Below, piece by piece: positions 1 through 6,889 of a stretch of DNA of 29,040 nt. The stretch spans positions 1 through 29,040 of the forward strand of contig JAURWF010000011.1 in the NCBI GenBank assembly GCA_030655095.1, given 5' to 3'. Source of the stretch: a bacterium. Lineage in GTDB: Bacteria > Patescibacteriota > Patescibacteriia > Patescibacteriales > GWC2-42-12. The position numbers and the translations under genes were made by a program. Under the pieces are notes generated by a model. It had not been told where the DNA came from, made no database searches, and saw only the letters and a list, made by a program, of their open reading frames with translations. Each line of letters opens with the position of its first letter. Positions within the stretch are counted from its first letter, which is position 1.

Positions 1-1
1 G

Positions 2-544
2 GAAATAATTAGAAGCGTTGATCGTGGCGAAAGTTGGCAAACGCTTAATAGGTTTAATGATCAAATAGCAAAAATTATTATTAGTAAAGCTGATAGCAAA
101 TTAATTTTTGTTGGCACTGCTAAGCAGGGAATTTTTCGTTCAACTGATGCTGGCAAAACATGGATTGATTTAGCCGATAAATTAAAAGAGTTTAATGATG
201 GTAGCAGATTTCAAGATTTAATTATAGCAGAATCAGATAAAAAAACTCTTTTTCTAGTTACCCATTATGGTTTATTAAAATCTGTTGATAATGGAAATAG
301 TTGGAAAAAAATAGAATTAATTACTCCAGAAAGTGGGGCGACAATTAATTCAGTAGCTGTAAGCCCAAGAAATTTAGAAGAAATTTATTATGTAACTAAT
401 ACTACTTTTTATCGCTCAGTTGATGGTGGAAAAAATTGGACTACTAAAAAATTGCCAACCAGTCGTGCTGGTTGGAAATTATTAGTTGATCCAAAAGATG
501 AAAACCTTATTTATTTAGCAGTAAAAAAAATAGTTAAGAAATAA
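2..544 (+). CDS. BNR/Asp-box beta-propeller protein, C-terminal part
   Basis: This is the last 180 codons of an open frame that enters from the left edge, so its start is not visible. The sequence shows four Asp boxes of the form S-x-D-x-G-x-x-W: SVDRGESW, STDAGKTW, SVDNGNSW and SVDGGKNW, spaced by 35 to 60 residues. In known families these boxes sit on hairpin turns of beta-propellers (sialidase, sortilin/VPS10 and YCF48-like repeats). Such proteins in small-genome bacteria are usually exported and bind glycans, proteins or photosystem-like partners, but no catalytic residues are visible here. The exact role is therefore unknown. The gene ends with TAA, and the AGCTAA repeat array begins straight after it. 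The neighbouring frr gene has no functional link that I can see. Confidence 0.8.
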   Translation, partial: EIIRSVDRGESWQTLNRFNDQIAKIIISKADSKLIFVGTAKQGIFRSTDAGKTWIDLADKLKEFNDGSRFQDLIIAESDKKTLFLVTHYGLLKSVDNGNSWKKIELITPESGATINSVAVSPRNLEEIYYVTNTTFYRSVDGGKNWTTKKLPTSRAGWKLLVDPKDENLIYLAVKKIVKK

Positions 545-550
545 CTAAAA

Positions 551-690
551 GTTAGCTTCTTAGCTTCTTAGGAAGCTCCTAAAAAGCTACAAGCTAATAA
601 GCTAAGAAGCTAACTAATAAGCTAAGAATCTAAAAAACTAACTAATAAACTAATTAAAAAGCTACAAGCTAAAAAGCTAAAAAGCTAACT
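551..690. repeat. AGCTAA-rich intergenic repeat array with inverted and direct repeats
   Basis: The whole 149-bp gap before frr is built from variants of an AAGCTAA/AATAAGCTAA unit. There is a perfect 16-bp inverted repeat (551-566 with 599-614), which would form a stem around a 32-nt loop holding a second small stem (TAGGA/TCCTA). A 35-bp direct repeat (581-615 and 656-690) differs at two positions. The second copy ends two bases before the frr start codon. No U-tract follows, so it is not an obvious terminator, and no promoter is visible. A short related piece (AATAAGCTAAAAAAG) precedes rseP at about 1325-1339. Confidence 0.8.
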
Positions 691-693
691 CAT

Positions 694-1248
694 ATGAATC
701 AATACATTCAGGTTAAACAAGAAGATTTTGTTAATGTTTTAGATTTTTTTAAAAAAGATATTTCTAGTTTACGAACTGGTCGCGCAACCCCTTCTATTTT
801 AGATAATGTTCAAGTAGAAGCTTATGGAACAAGAACATCAATAGCTGGATTAGCTAGTATTGGTGTTTCTGATGCTAGAAGTTTGGTAATTACTGCTTGG
901 GATAAAAAGGTTACTAAAGATATTGAAAAGGCTATAATTGTTGCTAATTTAGGATTAAGTGTTGTTAACGAAGGTGATAAAATTAGAGCAATGATTTCGC
1001 CATTGACTGAAGAAAATAGGAGAGAATTGGTTAAAAAACTTAATGAGAAAATGGAAGAAGCAAGAATTTCTTTGCGTCAAGTAAGAGATGAAATAAAAGA
1101 AGAAATAGAAGATGCTTTTAAAAGTAAGGATGTAAGTGAAGATGATAAATTTAGATTTATAAAAGAACTAGACGAGACAATTAGCAAACGCAATGATGAG
1201 GTAAAAGAAATTAGAGATAAAAAAGAAGAAGAAATTATGACAATATAA
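694..1248 (+). CDS. frr: Ribosome recycling factor
   Basis: The protein splits post-termination 70S ribosomes together with EF-G, in the cytoplasm. At 184 residues it matches the usual family length of about 185. The N-terminal SLRTGRATPSIL segment and the downstream VEAYGT segment are the family signature, and the C-terminal half is the expected long charged helix bundle (ENRRELVKKLNEKMEEAR, then DEIKEEIEDAF). The ATG at 694 is the only sensible start, because residues 10-40 already match the family. No Shine-Dalgarno motif precedes it; the leader is the AGCTAA repeat array. It heads a co-directional run with rseP, the MNT/HEPN pair, hpf and secA. In many bacteria frr lies near rseP, which agrees with the order here. 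Confidence 0.97.
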   Translation: MNQYIQVKQEDFVNVLDFFKKDISSLRTGRATPSILDNVQVEAYGTRTSIAGLASIGVSDARSLVITAWDKKVTKDIEKAIIVANLGLSVVNEGDKIRAMISPLTEENRRELVKKLNEKMEEARISLRQVRDEIKEEIEDAFKSKDVSEDDKFRFIKELDETISKRNDEVKEIRDKKEEEIMTI

Positions 1249-1252
1249 TTGT

Positions 1253-1294
1253 CTGAACCACTGATAGTTTCTGAGGGGCTCTGAAAAATACTGA
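1253..1294. repeat. Phased CTGA tetranucleotides, 10-bp period
   Basis: In the frr-rseP gap CTGA occurs at 1253, then at 1261, 1271, 1281 and 1291, that is four times at an exact 10-bp spacing with non-repeating filler. It could be a protein-binding array phased with the DNA helix, the trace of a degenerate tandem repeat, or chance. Confidence 0.35.
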
Positions 1295-1341
1295 GAATTG
1301 CAAAATACAAATTAATTAATTCCTAATAAGCTAAAAAAGTT

Positions 1342-2499
1342 ATGTTTTTAACGATTATTGTTTTTATTTTGGTTTTATCAGTCTTAGTTTTTGTTCATGA
1401 ACTAGGACATTTTGTTGTTGCTAAAAAATTTAAAGTTAAAGTTGAAGAATTTGGTATAGGTTTTTCTCCAAGAATTTTTGGTTGGCAAATATGGAAAGAA
1501 CCAGAAACAGCAATAAAAAAATGGCGATTAATTAGAGGTAATAGGGAGATAACTGAGGAAGATCAAAAGTTTGGTACAGTTTATTCATTAAATTGGTTGC
1601 CATTGGGTGGTTTTGTTAAAATAAAAGGAGAAAATGGCGAAGAGCAGGAAGATAAAGATAGTTTTGCCTCACATTCGGTTTGGCAGAGATTTTTAATACT
1701 TTCGGCAGGAGTTGCGATGAATGGCGTATTAGCTATGATATTAATTATTATTGGTTTCATGGTTGGTATGCCTCAGATAACAGAAAATCTTGGTTCACAA
1801 GCGCAGGTTTCTAATCATAAAATACAGATTGTCCAGGTATTTAAAGATTCCCCTGCATCTAAAGCTGAATTGAAAATTGGTGACGTGATAATAGATATTG
1901 ATAATCAGCAATTTGATAATTTTAGTGGTTTGCAAAAATATGTCGCTGAACATTCTGGACAAAAATTAAATTATAAAATAAAACGTGGTGGTGCGGAAAT
2001 CATAAGCCAAATTACGCCTGAAGTTAGACAAGAGACTGGAAAGGGTGGCGTTGGTATAGCTATTGCTGAAACAGGAATAGTTAAATATCCTTGGCATATA
2101 GCAATTTGGCAAGGGATTAAAACGACTTTTCTTTTAACTTGGGCTATTTTAGTTGCTTTTTATGAGCTTTTTAAAGGATTAATTTTGGGGCATGGTTTAA
2201 GCGCTGAGATGGCTGGCCCAGTAGGAATTGCTACTTTGACTGGTGAAGTAACGCGAATGGGATTTGTTTATCTTATGCAATTTACTGCTTTATTATCTAT
2301 TAATTTAGCAATTCTTAATTTTTTGCCTTTTCCAGCTCTTGATGGTGGCAGAATTTTATTTTTAATTATTGAAAAAATAAAAGGTTCTCCTGTTAAAAAA
2401 GAATTGGAAAATGCTGCTCATAGCATAGGCTTTCTTTTATTAATGCTATTAGTTTTAGTAGTAACATATAAAGATATTGCAAAATTTTTTCTGAAATAA
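1342..2499 (+). CDS. rseP: Site-2 intramembrane metalloprotease RseP (M50B)
   Basis: This is a membrane zinc protease that cuts transmembrane substrates such as anti-sigma factors or signal-peptide remnants. The zinc motif HELGH lies at residues 19-23 in the first membrane helix, and the third ligand region, LPFPALDGGR with Asp at about 334, lies near the C-terminus. A single PDZ domain (about residues 155-230, VFKDSPASKAELKIGDVIIDID) sits between them, followed by at least three membrane helices. The length, 385 residues, is normal for one-PDZ members. A roughly 30-residue basic stretch (about 50-80, with the KKWRLIRGNREI motif) is inserted before the conserved LPLGGFVKI loop. The ATG at 1342 immediately precedes the first helix, and no Shine-Dalgarno motif is present. 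It is probably co-transcribed with frr. Confidence 0.95.
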   Translation: MFLTIIVFILVLSVLVFVHELGHFVVAKKFKVKVEEFGIGFSPRIFGWQIWKEPETAIKKWRLIRGNREITEEDQKFGTVYSLNWLPLGGFVKIKGENGEEQEDKDSFASHSVWQRFLILSAGVAMNGVLAMILIIIGFMVGMPQITENLGSQAQVSNHKIQIVQVFKDSPASKAELKIGDVIIDIDNQQFDNFSGLQKYVAEHSGQKLNYKIKRGGAEIISQITPEVRQETGKGGVGIAIAETGIVKYPWHIAIWQGIKTTFLLTWAILVAFYELFKGLILGHGLSAEMAGPVGIATLTGEVTRMGFVYLMQFTALLSINLAILNFLPFPALDGGRILFLIIEKIKGSPVKKELENAAHSIGFLLLMLLVLVVTYKDIAKFFLK

Positions 2500-2538
2500 A
2501 TTTAAAAAAGAAATAATAATTTTACAATTTATAAAAAT

Positions 2539-2853
2539 ATGCAAGCAGAAGTTAGAAAAATAAGAGATCAAATTGTTAAAGAGTATAATCCTCAAAAAAT
2601 TATTCTTTTTGGTTCTTATGCTAAAAATTGCCAAAAAGAAAATAGCGACGCTGATTTAGTGGTAATAAAAAATACAAAAGATAGAATGTTTAAAAGAATG
2701 GAAAAAATATCAAAAGTTATTCACTCTCCATTAGGTACAGACGTTTTAATTTATACTCCGAAAGAATGGCAAAAAAGAGTAGACGAAGAAGACTATTTTT
2801 TAATGGAAATCCAAAAAACCGGTAAAATAATTTATGAAAAAAATAAAGAATAA
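2539..2853 (+). CDS. MNT-type nucleotidyltransferase, antitoxin of a HEPN/MNT pair
   Basis: This is a 104-residue minimal nucleotidyltransferase. The active-site signature GS-x10-D-x-D is complete: Gly25-Ser26, then Asp37 and Asp39 (LFGSYAKNCQKENSDADLVV). In studied MntA/HepT pairs (type VII toxin-antitoxin) this enzyme transfers AMP onto the HEPN toxin and silences its RNase activity. That role is inferred here from the family and from the next gene, which overlaps its 3' end by 20 bp. The start at 2539 gives the expected N-terminal helix, and no Shine-Dalgarno is seen. The pair interrupts an otherwise housekeeping run between rseP and hpf/secA, which suggests acquisition as a unit, although base composition is not different. 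Confidence 0.85.
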   Translation: MQAEVRKIRDQIVKEYNPQKIILFGSYAKNCQKENSDADLVVIKNTKDRMFKRMEKISKVIHSPLGTDVLIYTPKEWQKRVDEEDYFLMEIQKTGKIIYEKNKE

Positions 2854-3256
2854 AAGTAATATTAAGGCATGGCTTTTAAAAGCAGAAGATGATTTGGCTT
2901 TTGCTAAAGCAGCTTTTAAAGAAACTGATTTTAATGATCATATATGTTTTTTGGCTCAACAATCAGTGGAAAAATATTTAAAAGCAGTAATAATAAAAAC
3001 AAAAGGTAATCTTCAACAAAAAGAAAAAACGCATAATCTGAAATATTTAGCAGAAATTTGTCAGAAATTTGATTTAGATTTATCTGATTTTGAGAAAGAA
3101 TTAAGATTATTAAGTGAAGTTTATATTCCTGCTCGCTATCCAGCTGGCGAATATTTAAAATTTAAAAGAGAAGATGCGAAAAAATCTATAGAAATTGCTG
3201 AAGAAATTATTAGATTTATTAAAGAAAATATAGACTTTTCAGTTTATTTAATTTAG
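2834..3256 (+). CDS. HEPN-domain protein, probable toxin partner
   Basis: This 140-residue all-helical protein has a typical HEPN layout. The N-terminal helix carries WLLKAEDDLAFAKAAF, the second has DHICFLAQQSVEKYLKAVI, and a KTHNLKYLAEIC segment follows. The motif near the C-terminus is ARYPAGEY. It lacks the Rx4HxY form of the best-studied HepT toxins, so it belongs to the other broad branch (PF05168-like), where RNase activity is less certain. The start at 2834 lies inside the end of the nucleotidyltransferase gene, which implies translational coupling. The pair is expected to work as a toxin and its AMPylating antitoxin. Alternatively it could be a non-toxic nucleotide-processing module, since many HEPN/MNT pairs are untested. 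Confidence 0.8.
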   Translation: MKKIKNKSNIKAWLLKAEDDLAFAKAAFKETDFNDHICFLAQQSVEKYLKAVIIKTKGNLQQKEKTHNLKYLAEICQKFDLDLSDFEKELRLLSEVYIPARYPAGEYLKFKREDAKKSIEIAEEIIRFIKENIDFSVYLI

Positions 3257-3322
3257 ACTTTATATTGGAAAATTATTTAAAAAATTATTTAAAAAATTAA
3301 TTAATTATTAAAAATTTAATTT

Positions 3323-3697
3323 ATGCGAATAAACATCAAAGCAACTAACATTGAGCTTACAGATAAGATAAAAGATTATGTTCAAGAAAAAGTGGATGTG
3401 TTGGAGAAATTTTTAGAAAAAGTTCAGATATTTAATGTTAGTTTTGAAGTTGAATTAACAACAAATCATCATTTGAAAGGTGAAATTTATCGTGCGGAAA
3501 TGAATTTAGAGGTGCCTGGTGAATTATTGCGAGTTGAAAAAACTGAAAAAGATTTATTTAAAGCAATTGATAAAGTTAAAGATCATATGGCAACGGCGAT
3601 TAAAAAGTATAAAGAAAAAAAGATTGATAAAAAAAAGAAAGAAGCAGGTTTATTTGGTTGCTCTTGTTGTTGTAATTGTGATAAGAATTGTGATTAA
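3323..3697 (+). CDS. hpf: Ribosome hibernation promoting factor (HPF/RaiA family) with Cys-rich tail
   Basis: Members of this family bind the 30S decoding centre and hold ribosomes inactive in starvation. Residues 1-100 match the short-HPF fold: MRINIKATNIELTDKIKDYV at the start, then the basic segment DKVKDHMATAIKKYKEKK. At 124 residues it is longer than the short form but lacks the dimerisation domain of long HPF. In place of that domain it ends in a lysine-rich stretch and the tail GCSCCCNCDKNCD, with six cysteines in about twelve residues. Such a tail could hold a metal or form disulfides, but that is speculation. It stands 21 bp before secA, a neighbour also seen in other bacteria. The start at 3323 begins directly with the first beta strand. 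Confidence 0.92.
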   Translation: MRINIKATNIELTDKIKDYVQEKVDVLEKFLEKVQIFNVSFEVELTTNHHLKGEIYRAEMNLEVPGELLRVEKTEKDLFKAIDKVKDHMATAIKKYKEKKIDKKKKEAGLFGCSCCCNCDKNCD

Positions 3698-3718
3698 AAA
3701 ATTAAAATTTTTAAATTA

Positions 3719-6424
3719 ATGTCTATATTTACTAAAATCTTCGGAGATCCTAATGATAAAATAATTAAAAGCTTTGAGCCTATTGTCGCAAAGATTAATG
3801 AATTAGGTGAAAAATATCAAGCAATGAATGATGAGGAGTTAAAGGCAATGACGGTAAAGTTTAGAGTTATGTTAGGAGCAGAAAATCAGGCTGAAATGTC
3901 TGATGAAAAGAAAAATGCAATTGATCAAAAATTAGAAGAAATTTTGCCTGATGCCTTTGCTGTCGTAAGGGAGGCTGCTAAAAGAACAATAGGGCAGCGA
4001 CATTTTGATGTTCAATTAATGGGTGGGATAGTGCTTCATCGTGGGCAAATTGTTGAAATGAAAACAGGGGAGGGTAAAACTTTAGTAGCAACATTGGCTG
4101 CTTATCTTAATGCTTTGCCTGCTCAAGGTGTCCATGTAATTACTGTTAATGATTATTTAGCAAAAAGAGACGCTAGTTGGATGGGTAAGATTTACAATTT
4201 TTTAGGCTTAACAGTGGGATGTATTACACATGAACAAGCGTTCAAATTTTCTTTTGATCAAAATGAGCAAAATAATGATGAAGAAGTTTTAAAATCTGTT
4301 TCTAGAAAAGAAGCATATCTTTGCGATATTCTCTATGGTACTAACAATGAATTTGGTTTTGATTATTTGCGTGATAATATGGCACCAGATTTGGAAAGAA
4401 TGGTTCAACGTCCTTCTTGTCAATCTAAAGCAGGGTTAATCAGTGTCGGTTTGAATTATGCTATTGTTGATGAAGTTGATTCAATTTTGATTGATGAGGC
4501 ACGAACGCCGTTAATTATTAGTGCGCCGATTGAAGAATCAGTTGATAAATATTATAGATTTGCAGAATTAGTTAAAAGATTAGAAGAAAATAAAGATTAT
4601 AATATTGATGAAAAAATGCGCGCAGCTACTTTAACAGAAGAGGGTATTGCTAAATTGGAAAAATGGTTGGGAGTTGATAATATTTATATTTCTGATGGAT
4701 TAAGCGATGTTCATCACATTGAACAAGCATTGAAAGCAAAGACTTTATTTAAGAGAGATCGTGATTATGTTGTTACAGAAGGAGAGGTGGTAATTGTCGA
4801 CGAATTTACTGGTAGATTAATGCAAGGTAGGCGTTATAGCGAAGGTTTGCACCAAGCAATAGAAGCTAAAGAGGCTGTTGATATTCAAAAAGAATCGCAG
4901 ACTTTAGCTACGGTTACTTTTCAAAATTATTTTAGACTTTATAAAAAATTGTCTGGTATGACAGGGACTGCTATTACTGAGGCTGAAGAGTTTTTCAAAA
5001 TTTATAAATTGGAAACAGTGGTGGCACCAACTAATAATCCGATGGCTCGTCATGACATGAACGATCTTATTTATTGTTCTGAAAATGGCAAATTTAAAGC
5101 TGTTATTGAAGAAATAAAAGCGCGTCATGCTAAAGGTCAACCAGTTTTAGTTGGCACAATTTCTATTGAAAAAAATGAAATTCTTGGAGATATGTTAGAA
5201 CGAGAGGGTGTAAACGCTCAGATTTTGAATGCTAAACATCATGAAAAAGAAGCTTCTATTATTTCTCAAGCAGGTAAGTTAGGAGCAGTTACTATTGCGA
5301 CTAATATGGCTGGTCGTGGCGTTGATATTATTTTAGGCGGTAAATTAGCAAGCGAAGAGGAAAGAGCCGAAGTGGTTGCTGTTGGTGGACTTCATATTAT
5401 TGGAACTGAACGGCACGAGTCAAGACGAATTGATAATCAATTGCGAGGTCGCGCTGGCAGACAAGGCGATCCTGGTTCTAGTCAATTTTATATTTCAACT
5501 GAAGATGATTTGATGCGAATTTTCGGTGGAGATAAGATGAAGGGTTTGATGACGACTTTGCGGGTTCCTGAGGATATGCCAATTGAGAATAAGATGATTT
5601 CTCGCGCTATTGAATCAGCTCAAACTAAAGTTGAAGGTAATAATTTTGATACTAGAAAACATTTAGTTGAATATGATGATGTAATTAATAAACATCGTGA
5701 ATCAATTTATCGTAGACGTCGGGAGATTTTAGAACAAGCAGAAGTTAAAGGAGAAGATGAAAAAAAATTGTCTGAGATTATTTTAAAAATGATAGAGAAT
5801 GAGATTGAGCAAGTGATAATTTTTCATACAGCCGCGGAAAATATTAGTGATTGGAATTTAGGTGAGATTTATCAGGTTGTTTCTACAATTTTTCCAATTG
5901 AAAAAGAGATGAAAGATGAACTAGCGCATTTTACTGATAATGGCGATAAGTTAGATAAAGTTAAAGCGCGCACTACAATTATTGAACATTTAATAAAATT
6001 AGCTGAAGAAAATTATCAGAAACTTAAACAACAGGCTAGTCAATTAGATATTAGTTGGCAAGTAATAGAAAAAAGTATTTTGTTAAGGGCGATTGATATT
6101 ATGTGGGTTGAGCATCTTGATGCAATGGATCATATGCGTCGTGGTATTGGATTAAGGGGTTATGGTCAGCGAGACCCATTAGTTGAATACAAAAAAGAAG
6201 CTTATTTAATGTATAATGAATTAAATAGTTTAATTCAAAAGCAGGTAGTTTATGCTATTTTTAAAGTTGGTGATGTAAGCCAAGTTGTTGAGCAGAATTT
6301 AAATAATAAAATAATAGAAAGTCATAATCAACCAGCAAGAGATGTTACTGGCCATAAAGTTGGTCGCAATGATCTTTGTATTTGTGGTAGTGGAAAAAAA
6401 TATAAGAAATGTTGTGGAAAATAA
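3719..6424 (+). CDS. secA: Preprotein translocase ATPase SecA
   Basis: SecA is the motor that pushes unfolded preproteins through SecYEG. The 901-residue length is full size. Visible landmarks are the Walker A TGEGKT at residues 116-121, the Walker B/DEAD-like DEVDSILIDEARTPLI near 251-266, and the motif IATNMAGRGVDI with RGRAGRQGDPG in the second nucleotide-binding domain. The C-terminal SEC-C zinc finger CICGSGKKYKKCC fills residues 887-899, and zinc-binding SecA tails interact with ribosomes or SecB. No frameshift or loss of key residues is seen. The start ATG at 3719 gives the standard N-terminus (IFTKIFGDPNDKII), and no Shine-Dalgarno precedes it. A stem-loop right after the stop belongs, by its T-run, to the opposite strand. 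secD and secF follow after the small antisense gene. Confidence 0.98.
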   Translation: MSIFTKIFGDPNDKIIKSFEPIVAKINELGEKYQAMNDEELKAMTVKFRVMLGAENQAEMSDEKKNAIDQKLEEILPDAFAVVREAAKRTIGQRHFDVQLMGGIVLHRGQIVEMKTGEGKTLVATLAAYLNALPAQGVHVITVNDYLAKRDASWMGKIYNFLGLTVGCITHEQAFKFSFDQNEQNNDEEVLKSVSRKEAYLCDILYGTNNEFGFDYLRDNMAPDLERMVQRPSCQSKAGLISVGLNYAIVDEVDSILIDEARTPLIISAPIEESVDKYYRFAELVKRLEENKDYNIDEKMRAATLTEEGIAKLEKWLGVDNIYISDGLSDVHHIEQALKAKTLFKRDRDYVVTEGEVVIVDEFTGRLMQGRRYSEGLHQAIEAKEAVDIQKESQTLATVTFQNYFRLYKKLSGMTGTAITEAEEFFKIYKLETVVAPTNNPMARHDMNDLIYCSENGKFKAVIEEIKARHAKGQPVLVGTISIEKNEILGDMLEREGVNAQILNAKHHEKEASIISQAGKLGAVTIATNMAGRGVDIILGGKLASEEERAEVVAVGGLHIIGTERHESRRIDNQLRGRAGRQGDPGSSQFYISTEDDLMRIFGGDKMKGLMTTLRVPEDMPIENKMISRAIESAQTKVEGNNFDTRKHLVEYDDVINKHRESIYRRRREILEQAEVKGEDEKKLSEIILKMIENEIEQVIIFHTAAENISDWNLGEIYQVVSTIFPIEKEMKDELAHFTDNGDKLDKVKARTTIIEHLIKLAEENYQKLKQQASQLDISWQVIEKSILLRAIDIMWVEHLDAMDHMRRGIGLRGYGQRDPLVEYKKEAYLMYNELNSLIQKQVVYAIFKVGDVSQVVEQNLNNKIIESHNQPARDVTGHKVGRNDLCICGSGKKYKKCCGK

Positions 6425-6467
6425 AAAAAGCGGTTCATTCTTAAAAGATTAAGACAAAATGAACCGC
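6423..6467 (-). terminator. Rho-independent terminator of the small minus-strand gene
   Basis: A perfect 10-bp inverted repeat, GCGGTTCATT (6430-6439) with AATGAACCGC (6458-6467), has an inner 5-bp stem (6440-6444 with 6449-6453). Read on the minus strand it is followed by seven T residues (6429-6423), the classical form. On the plus strand the U-tract is missing, so it may only stabilise the secA 3' end. Confidence 0.8.
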
Positions 6468-6497
6468 GAATGAAACAAGAAAGTGGGCGACTATTTA

Positions 6498-6701
6498 TTA
6501 TGAGTATATAAAAGTTAAGTCGCTTGATACGTGATTAACAAATGGAGCTAAATAGTCACATATCAAAAGCCCGAAAATTAGACCGATACTGATTAGAACG
6601 CAATTTATCATTATTTTGCGCTCATCCGCGATCCATAAAAACAAACTAGACAAGCTCATTGTTAACCAGCTTGCCCAAATCAGTCTTTCCATTGTAATCA
6701 T
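6498..6701 (-). CDS. Small two-helix membrane protein, 67 aa, unknown
   Basis: I do not recognise a family. The predicted protein has two hydrophobic helices, about residues 7-25 (LIWASWLTMSLSSLFLWIA) and 30-50 (IMINCVLISIGLIFGLLICD), joined by a short charged loop (DERK). That is the shape of a small inner-membrane protein. I chose the ATG at 6701, because on the minus strand a full GGAGG (6714-6710), within AAAGGAGGTGAT, lies 8 nt upstream. GTG starts further upstream overlap the Shine-Dalgarno itself. A TTGACA promoter lies upstream and a terminator downstream, so it is a complete transcription unit. GC content is clearly higher than in its neighbours, and it uses codons such as CTG, ATC and CGC, which may mean recent arrival. 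It lies antisense in the gap between secA and secD, with no proven link to secretion. Confidence 0.7.
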   Translation of the reverse strand: MITMERLIWASWLTMSLSSLFLWIADERKIMINCVLISIGLIFGLLICDYLAPFVNHVSSDLTFIYS

Positions 6702-6709
6702 CACAATCA

Positions 6710-6718
6710 CCTCCTTTA
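6710..6718 (-). promoter_or_regulatory. Strong Shine-Dalgarno of the small membrane gene
   Basis: On the minus strand GGAGG spans 6714-6710, preceded by AAA and followed by TGAT, so the match to the 16S rRNA tail is nearly complete, 8 nt before the ATG at 6701. It stands out because most genes in this window show no such motif. Confidence 0.8.
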
Positions 6719-6751
6719 CAAAATTTTTCTAAAAAATCTTGAACCATATTA

Positions 6752-6781
6752 ATATTAAGTATATTTATATTAATGTGTCAA
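6752..6781 (-). promoter_or_regulatory. Promoter of the small minus-strand gene
   Basis: A consensus TTGACA is found at 6781-6776 on the minus strand. A weaker -10 follows after 17-18 nt (TTAATA at 6758-6753 or TAATAT at 6757-6752). Transcription would start near 6745, giving a leader of about 44 nt. It diverges from the secD promoter, whose -35 lies 28 bp away. Confidence 0.6.
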
Positions 6782-6809
6782 GAAATGTAAACAAGTAATC
6801 TAAGCTAAT

Positions 6810-6838
6810 TTGACAAAAAAAATTTCTCACATTATCAT
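6810..6838 (+). promoter_or_regulatory. Sigma-70-type promoter of secDF
   Basis: TTGACA (6810-6815), a 17-nt spacer and TATCAT (6833-6838) give a near-consensus promoter. The predicted start is near 6845, about 45 nt before the secD ATG. It shows that secDF can be transcribed separately from secA. Confidence 0.75.
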
Positions 6839-6889
6839 ATGAATAAATAAATCTTGTGATAAATTTATATTTTAAAAACTTTATATTAT

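Noticed and set aside
3519..3719. Lys/Leu-rich frame overlapping the end of hpf
   Set aside because: It lies in another frame within the hpf coding sequence, with composition typical of a shifted A-rich gene and no homology.
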